8,714 nucleotides of DNA from Bryobacterales bacterium. Its GTDB lineage: Bacteria > Acidobacteriota > Terriglobia > Bryobacterales > Bryobacteraceae. Each line of letters starts with the position of its first letter. The stretch's first letter is position 1. Under the pieces are notes generated by a model that was not told the origin of the DNA, made no database searches, and worked only from the letters and a program-made list of their open reading frames with translations. Positions 4,894 through 8,714 of the stretch are shown here, piece after piece. Both the position numbers and the translations under genes were made by a program. The DNA lies in assembly GCA_003132865.1 (NCBI GenBank), contig PKYZ01000215.1, forward strand, positions 1 through 8,714. The letters are read 5' to 3'.

Positions 4894-6309
4894 TCATGGT
4901 GTAGTCGCCGGAGTGGACGACTGCGTCTTCTTGCTGGAAGAACTGGCGAAAATCTGTTTGAGCGCGGACAGGGCCGTGATGTCGACGGACGGTCCGATGA
5001 AGCCCTCGTTCAGCAAACGGTTGCCCACCGCGTCCCGGTAAACCAGCCCGCCGGCCGTAACGCGAAAGTACTTGTTGATTCGGAAACCCAGCCCATAGAC
5101 AAAAGCTTTGTCGCTCTTGACGCGTGAGCTTCCGTTCGAGCTTAGATCGCCGAACGACGCGCCAACGGCTATGGACCATCGCTCGAGGAACGGAATCTTG
5201 CCGCTGGTGTCCAGTTCCACCGGGCCCCACGGGTAGATGTGGACCATGTTGAATTCGCGCAATTCGCTGATGCGGGGTACGTAGAGCGCGCCGACGTCGA
5301 AGCCAGCGTACTTGTTCAAATCCTGTGTGGTGGACGACTGGCTCAACTGAACCCCCTGACTCAGTTGTGCAATCACGTCGCCCCCGAAGGCGGCAACCAC
5401 GGGATCGTACGAGTCCGTAAAGAGCTTGAAGATTTGGTCCACGGAATCGCGATCATCCTTTGTTAGCGGCTGGCCGCCGTCCTTTGTATACTTGCCGCTG
5501 CTTACCAAACCCTGCACGAACTTACGCATGTCCTGGGGCGACATGTTTGGGTCGAAGCCGTCCAGCTTCAGGTTCTTTAATAGCGTCCTCACGTCGTGAA
5601 ACCGCGTCGGCGCGCTGAGAAGCGGAATCAGTGCTTTATCTGCTCGCAGCCCCGCGACGGCCGCAGTGGTAACGTCGGTCACCACAGCGCAGGACGGCAA
5701 CATGCTTTCGAGGATAGTTGTCAGCGAGCCAGTCTTGCCGGAGATGTTAGTGAGCACCTGCCCGGCTGCATCATTGAAAGTCGTCGCAGCTCCGTTCGTG
5801 CTCTGAGCGGCGAACTCCTTGATGTTGCGCAGAAACGCCGAATCCGCGAAAAGATCACTCACGATTTCACTTCTCTTGACATCCTTGATATTGCCCATGA
5901 TCTTCAATTGCAGATTGATGGCTGTGTCCGCGGGCAAGGAACCCAGCGATGCGGTCCAACTGTTCCCGGTGATAGCGCCGGCCGTCGGCTGCGATGTCTG
6001 GCCCAGGTAGGAAACTGAAATGGCCGTTATGTTCAGCACGTCCGAAATCGATTTCGAGCCGCATTGTAGTTCGCCCAGTTGCCCTGTGAGCGTGACATTG
6101 CCGCCGTACGGAAGCTTGCCGCCGCTAACCAGATCGGCGTACTTGACGGTATTTCCGGAAGTCGTCGCCTTTTTCTCCTTTTTGGGTGGCGCACCCGCGG
6201 TTCCTGCCGGGCTCTGCGCGTATACAAGAGAGGCAGTCCAAATACCGAAGAAAACGGCCGTGGGGTAGAAAACCTTCATCTGTAATCGCCTTCCTTCCGT
6301 CGAAGTCAT
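4894..6309 (-). CDS. exported hypothetical protein, probable outer-membrane-associated
   Basis: No family was recognised. From the ATG at 6309 (GGAGG five bases upstream) it has 471 residues; an ATG at 6279 also has a ribosome binding site (AAGGAAGG, nine bases) and would remove ten residues. Both starts keep the signal peptide (hydrophobic PTAVFFGIWTASLVY, cleavage near AQ-SPAG at 31-33). A Pro/Lys/Thr linker follows (about 38-52). Residues 65-140 form a beta-rich, possibly Ig-like segment (GGNVTLTGQLGELQCG to INLQLKIMG). Residues 145-325 are mainly helical. Residues 335-445 show alternating aromatic-ended strands (FDVGALYVP, RWSIAVGASFG, FVYGLGFRINKYFRVTAGGLVY), as in outer-membrane barrels. 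The tail (455-471) is Ser/Thr-rich. It leads an apparent two-gene operon with the 88-residue gene. Confidence 0.85.
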   Translation of the reverse strand: MTSTEGRRLQMKVFYPTAVFFGIWTASLVYAQSPAGTAGAPPKKEKKATTSGNTVKYADLVSGGKLPYGGNVTLTGQLGELQCGSKSISDVLNITAISVSYLGQTSQPTAGAITGNSWTASLGSLPADTAINLQLKIMGNIKDVKRSEIVSDLFADSAFLRNIKEFAAQSTNGAATTFNDAAGQVLTNISGKTGSLTTILESMLPSCAVVTDVTTAAVAGLRADKALIPLLSAPTRFHDVRTLLKNLKLDGFDPNMSPQDMRKFVQGLVSSGKYTKDGGQPLTKDDRDSVDQIFKLFTDSYDPVVAAFGGDVIAQLSQGVQLSQSSTTQDLNKYAGFDVGALYVPRISELREFNMVHIYPWGPVELDTSGKIPFLERWSIAVGASFGDLSSNGSSRVKSDKAFVYGLGFRINKYFRVTAGGLVYRDAVGNRLLNEGFIGPSVDITALSALKQIFASSSSKKTQSSTPATTP

Positions 6310-6542
6310 TGGGTCCTCCAGGGATCAACGTTCTGAGATTCTATTGAGTATAGCGGGGTGTGTGGCCATAACGGGACAAAAATTCGGCAATTTTCTTTGG
6401 GTGCCGATTTCTATCGACAAAGACCTCCTCGATTCGAGTCTTGGCGGCGGTCGATCACGCCGAGGCGCGCATTAAACTCGCATGTAGGCTATCCGCGCGG
6501 CCAGCGGCAGACACCCCAAAAGCGTTTGTGAGCCGCCGGCCG
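6310..6542. other. intergenic region upstream of the exported-protein operon
   Basis: No gene is seen in this 233-bp stretch between two minus-strand genes. On the minus strand it holds the GGAGG binding site for the downstream start and a -10-like TATACT (6347-6352), with no good -35 element at normal spacing. An AT-rich perfect hairpin AAAATT-CGGC-AATTTT lies at 6379-6394. It is too weak for a terminator but could be an operator. The inverted pair GCGGCC (6497-6502) and GGCCGC (6538-6543) just after the NIPSNAP stop has a 35-base loop and is not convincing. Confidence 0.4.
6347..6352 (-). promoter_or_regulatory. candidate -10 element for the 471/88-residue operon
   Basis: Read on the minus strand this is TATACT, five of six matches to the sigma-70 -10 consensus, about 38 bases upstream of the ATG at 6309. 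That would leave a leader of roughly 30 bases carrying the GGAGG site. The best upstream TTGTCC is 21 bases away, too far for a normal -35 element, so the promoter is weak, activator-dependent or misassigned. Confidence 0.3.
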
Positions 6543-6956
6543 CTACTTCACCGGCGAGAAATCCGCCGGATCCATGAACACGGATTCCACTTTGCTCACG
6601 ATCTTGCCGTTGGCTTCCGAATCCTTCTGCACCTTCTGCCACTCCGGGTCGTTGCGGAATTCGTCCCAATTCTTCTTGGCGGCCTCGCGGCTGGCATGCG
6701 CGATGATGTAGATCAGCGTGTCTTCGTGAGCGGGCGAATCTTGCGGCACCCAGTACGCGATGCTGGTCATGCCGTGCTTCTCAAAAATGCGCGTCGTATG
6801 GTTGCGGAAGCGCGCCAGCAGGTCCGGCAGCTTGCCTTCGTTACAGGTGTATGTGCGCAACTCGAAGACGCGCCCGTGCTCCTGCGCGCCCGCGGGCGGA
6901 ATCGTAATGGAGGCGGCCATCGCCGCCGCGAAGAATAGAACCGTTTTCAGAGCCAT
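6543..6956 (-). CDS. exported NIPSNAP-family protein
   Basis: The protein has 137 residues: a signal peptide (MALKTVLFFAAAMAASITIPPAGA, cleavage near residue 24), then a single NIPSNAP domain, a ferredoxin-like alpha/beta-barrel fold. Family signatures are visible: VFELRTYTCNEGKLPDLLARF (30-50), FEKHGMTSIAYWVPQD (58-73), LIYIIAHASREAAKKNWDEFRNDPEWQKV (81-109) and the terminal VESVFMDPADFSP. Such exported versions are common in acidobacteria and planctomycetes; their biochemical role is not established, and no catalytic residues can be named. The ATG at 6956 has no Shine-Dalgarno sequence. The gene is divergent from the M2 peptidase gene with 28 bp between start codons, so the two promoters must overlap. 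Confidence 0.92.
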   Translation of the reverse strand: MALKTVLFFAAAMAASITIPPAGAQEHGRVFELRTYTCNEGKLPDLLARFRNHTTRIFEKHGMTSIAYWVPQDSPAHEDTLIYIIAHASREAAKKNWDEFRNDPEWQKVQKDSEANGKIVSKVESVFMDPADFSPVK

Positions 6957-6972
6957 GCAACCAGTTTACAAT
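6944..6972 (+). promoter_or_regulatory. candidate promoter for the M2 peptidase gene
   Basis: TTTTCA (6944-6949) and TACAAT (6967-6972) are separated by 17 bases and match the sigma-70 consensus at four and five of six positions. Transcription would start near 6979, only about six bases before the ATG at 6985, so the message would be almost leaderless. This agrees with the absence of a Shine-Dalgarno sequence. On the other strand TAAACT (6963-6968) could serve the NIPSNAP gene in the same way. The -35 box lies inside the first codons of the NIPSNAP gene. Confidence 0.45.
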
Positions 6973-6984
6973 GGTGCACGGCAT

Positions 6985-8714
6985 ATGAAACGGACGATCG
7001 TTCTGATGGTCGCCGCGACGCTGTCCGCGGCGGGGCCGCCCACGGTCCATGAAACACAGAAGTCAGCGCAGAAGTTCATCGAAGACGCCGAGGCCCGGCT
7101 GCTGCCTTTGTCTGTCGAGGGCCAGCGCGCCGACTGGGTCAAGTCCACCTACATTACCGACGACACCGAGGCCCTGGCCGCCAAGTCCGATGAACGCCTC
7201 ATCAACGCCACCGTCGATCTGGCGAAGAAATCCACGCGGTTCGATTCGCTCAAGCTGCCCGCGGATGTGGCCCGCAAAATCAAACTGCTGAAGCTGTCGC
7301 TGACCCTGGCCACGCCCGCCGATCCCAAGGAGAGCGAGGAACTCACGCGCATCGCCGCCTCCATGGAGGGCACGTACGGTAAGGGCAAATACTGCCCGCC
7401 GGGCGCCAGCGTTTGCCTCGATCTGGAGGACCTCACGCGCCTGATGGCCAACGGCCGCAATCCCGCCGAGTTGCTGGACGCCTGGCGGGGATGGCACGCC
7501 ATTGCGCGCCCGATCCGGCCGGAGTTCGTGCGCTACGTAGCGCTGGCCAACAAGGGCGCGCGCGAACTGGGATTCGCCGATGACGGCGCCATGTGGCGCG
7601 CCAAGTACGACATGCCGCCGGACGATTTCGCCAAAGAACTCGACCGCCTCTGGGAACAGGTGCGGCCGCTCTACCTCTCGCTGCACGCCTATATCCGCAC
7701 GAAGCTGCGCGAACAGTACGGCCCCGGCGTGGTGCCGGCGGATGGTCCGATTCCCGCGCATTTGCTCGGCAACATGTGGGCGCAGACTTGGGACAACATC
7801 TACCCGCTGGCCGCGCCGAAGGACGCCGACCCTGGCTTCGATCTCAGCGAAATCCTGAAGAGCCGTAAGACCGATTACAAGCAGATGGTGCACTACGGCG
7901 AGCATTTCTTCACGTCGCTGGGATTCGCGCCGCTGCCGGAGACGTTTTGGGAGCGCTCACAGTTTGTGAAACCGCGTGACCGGGAAGTGGTCTGCCACGC
8001 CAGCGCCTGGGATATCGACTTCGCGGAGGACGTCAGGCTGAAGATGTGCATCGACATCACGGCGGAAGATTTCCTGACCATCCACCACGAACTGGGCCAT
8101 AACTTCTATCAGCGCGCCTACGACAAGCAGCCGTTCCTGTTCCGCGATAGCGCCAACGACGGCTTTCACGAGGCGGTGGGAGATACCATGGCGCTCTCGG
8201 TGACTCCGGATTACCTGGTCAAGATCGGACTGCTGGATAAGGCCCCGGATGCCTCGAAGGATATCGGGCTGCTGCTGAGGAAGGCGCTGGAGAAGGTGGC
8301 GTTCCTGCCGTTTGGCCTGGTGATCGACCAGTGGCGCTGGAAGGTATTCTCGGGCGAGATCCCGCCGGAGCGGTACAACCGGGCCTGGTGGGAGTTGCGC
8401 CGCAAGTATCAGGGTGTGGCGCCGCCGGTCGCGCGCAGCGAGGACGATTTCGATCCCGGCGCGAAGTATCACGTCGCCTCGAACACGCCTTATATGCGCT
8501 ATTTCCTGGCCGACATCCTGCAATTCCAGTTTCACCGCGCGCTGGCCCGCATCGCCGGCTGCCACGAGCCGCTGCACCGTTGTTCCATCTACGGCAACAA
8601 GGAGGCCGGGCGGCGCTTCAACGAGATGTTGGAAATGGGTCTCAGCCGGCCGTGGCCGGAAGCGTTGGCGAAGCTGACTGGCGAGTCGAAAATGGACGCC
8701 ACCGCCATCCGCGA
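6985..8714 (+). CDS. M2-family zinc metallopeptidase (ACE-like peptidyl-dipeptidase), 3' end cut by window
   Basis: An open frame runs from the ATG at 6985 to the window edge (576 codons, no stop). It encodes an M2-family peptidyl-dipeptidase, which removes C-terminal dipeptides. A short signal peptide (MKRTIVLMVAATLSAAG) implies export. The active site is complete: HELGH at 368-372 with zinc ligands H368 and H372, and E396 in GFHEAVGD, 24 residues on, as in human ACE. H338 (CHASAWD), K494/H496 and Y503/Y506 (TPYMRYF) match substrate-binding residues of ACE at the same spacings, and R505 matches a chloride-binding arginine. Three cysteine pairs (137/144, 337/355, 526/533) correspond to the ACE disulfides, as expected of an extracytoplasmic enzyme. 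Other family signatures include LPFGLVIDQWRW and the SRPW near the end. Only a short C-terminal part should be missing. Confidence 0.95.
   Translation, partial: MKRTIVLMVAATLSAAGPPTVHETQKSAQKFIEDAEARLLPLSVEGQRADWVKSTYITDDTEALAAKSDERLINATVDLAKKSTRFDSLKLPADVARKIKLLKLSLTLATPADPKESEELTRIAASMEGTYGKGKYCPPGASVCLDLEDLTRLMANGRNPAELLDAWRGWHAIARPIRPEFVRYVALANKGARELGFADDGAMWRAKYDMPPDDFAKELDRLWEQVRPLYLSLHAYIRTKLREQYGPGVVPADGPIPAHLLGNMWAQTWDNIYPLAAPKDADPGFDLSEILKSRKTDYKQMVHYGEHFFTSLGFAPLPETFWERSQFVKPRDREVVCHASAWDIDFAEDVRLKMCIDITAEDFLTIHHELGHNFYQRAYDKQPFLFRDSANDGFHEAVGDTMALSVTPDYLVKIGLLDKAPDASKDIGLLLRKALEKVAFLPFGLVIDQWRWKVFSGEIPPERYNRAWWELRRKYQGVAPPVARSEDDFDPGAKYHVASNTPYMRYFLADILQFQFHRALARIAGCHEPLHRCSIYGNKEAGRRFNEMLEMGLSRPWPEALAKLTGESKMDATAIR

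Noticed and set aside
6379..6394. AT-rich hairpin as a terminator
   Set aside because: The stem is only six A/T pairs and no T-run follows on either strand. It is also too far from the NIPSNAP stop to be convincing.
7063..8577. Minus-strand frames of 280 and 206 codons
   Set aside because: Both are antisense to the M2 peptidase frame, which carries HEXXH and other ACE motifs throughout.

Overview
The window reads as chromosomal DNA from a GC-rich soil-type bacterium, most likely an acidobacterium of the Solibacter/Bryobacter kind. This rests on the style of the PadR-type regulator, the coupling of exported NIPSNAP and M2 peptidase genes, and short hairpin repeats scattered between genes. It is inferred from family resemblance and no search was run. 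There is no phage, plasmid, rRNA, tRNA, CRISPR or recognisable insertion sequence.

Layout. 1-17: a hairpin repeat. 67-408 (+): a PadR-family regulator. 434-2050 (-): an intact acyl-CoA carboxylase carboxyltransferase subunit, convergent with padR. 2051-3915: a disordered interval holding a possible 37-residue gene with a strong ribosome binding site, a second hairpin repeat, about 330 bp with no convincing gene, a frameshifted secreted protein (-), and a nucleotidyltransferase/HEPN toxin-antitoxin pair (+) whose HEPN toxin is frameshifted and has lost its usual tyrosine. 3916-4383 (-): a truncated second copy of the carboxyltransferase gene. 4469-4486: a third hairpin repeat. 4590-6309 (-): a two-gene unit encoding a 471-residue exported protein, probably of the outer membrane, and an 88-residue partner; neither could be assigned to a family. 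6543-6956 (-): an exported NIPSNAP-family protein. 6985 to the window end (+): an exported M2 metallopeptidase (angiotensin-converting-enzyme family), cut off by the window and divergent from the NIPSNAP gene with only 28 bp between the start codons.

The most informative signal is the carboxyltransferase duplication. A 491-bp block (1584-2074) recurs at 3917-4407 with a constant offset of 2333 and no indels. By hand count there are about 35 mismatches, but only 5 amino-acid changes in about 155 residues. The second copy therefore evolved as a functional protein for most of its history and was truncated recently. Three of the four larger genes between the intact copy and the truncation are broken (secreted protein, HEPN toxin, second carboxyltransferase), while the long genes on either side are intact. 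The interval looks like a site of recent rearrangement and gene loss.

No complete new multi-gene system is evident. The best candidates for undescribed biology are the 471/88-residue exported pair, the hairpin repeat family, and the orphaned MntA-type antitoxin left beside a dead toxin.
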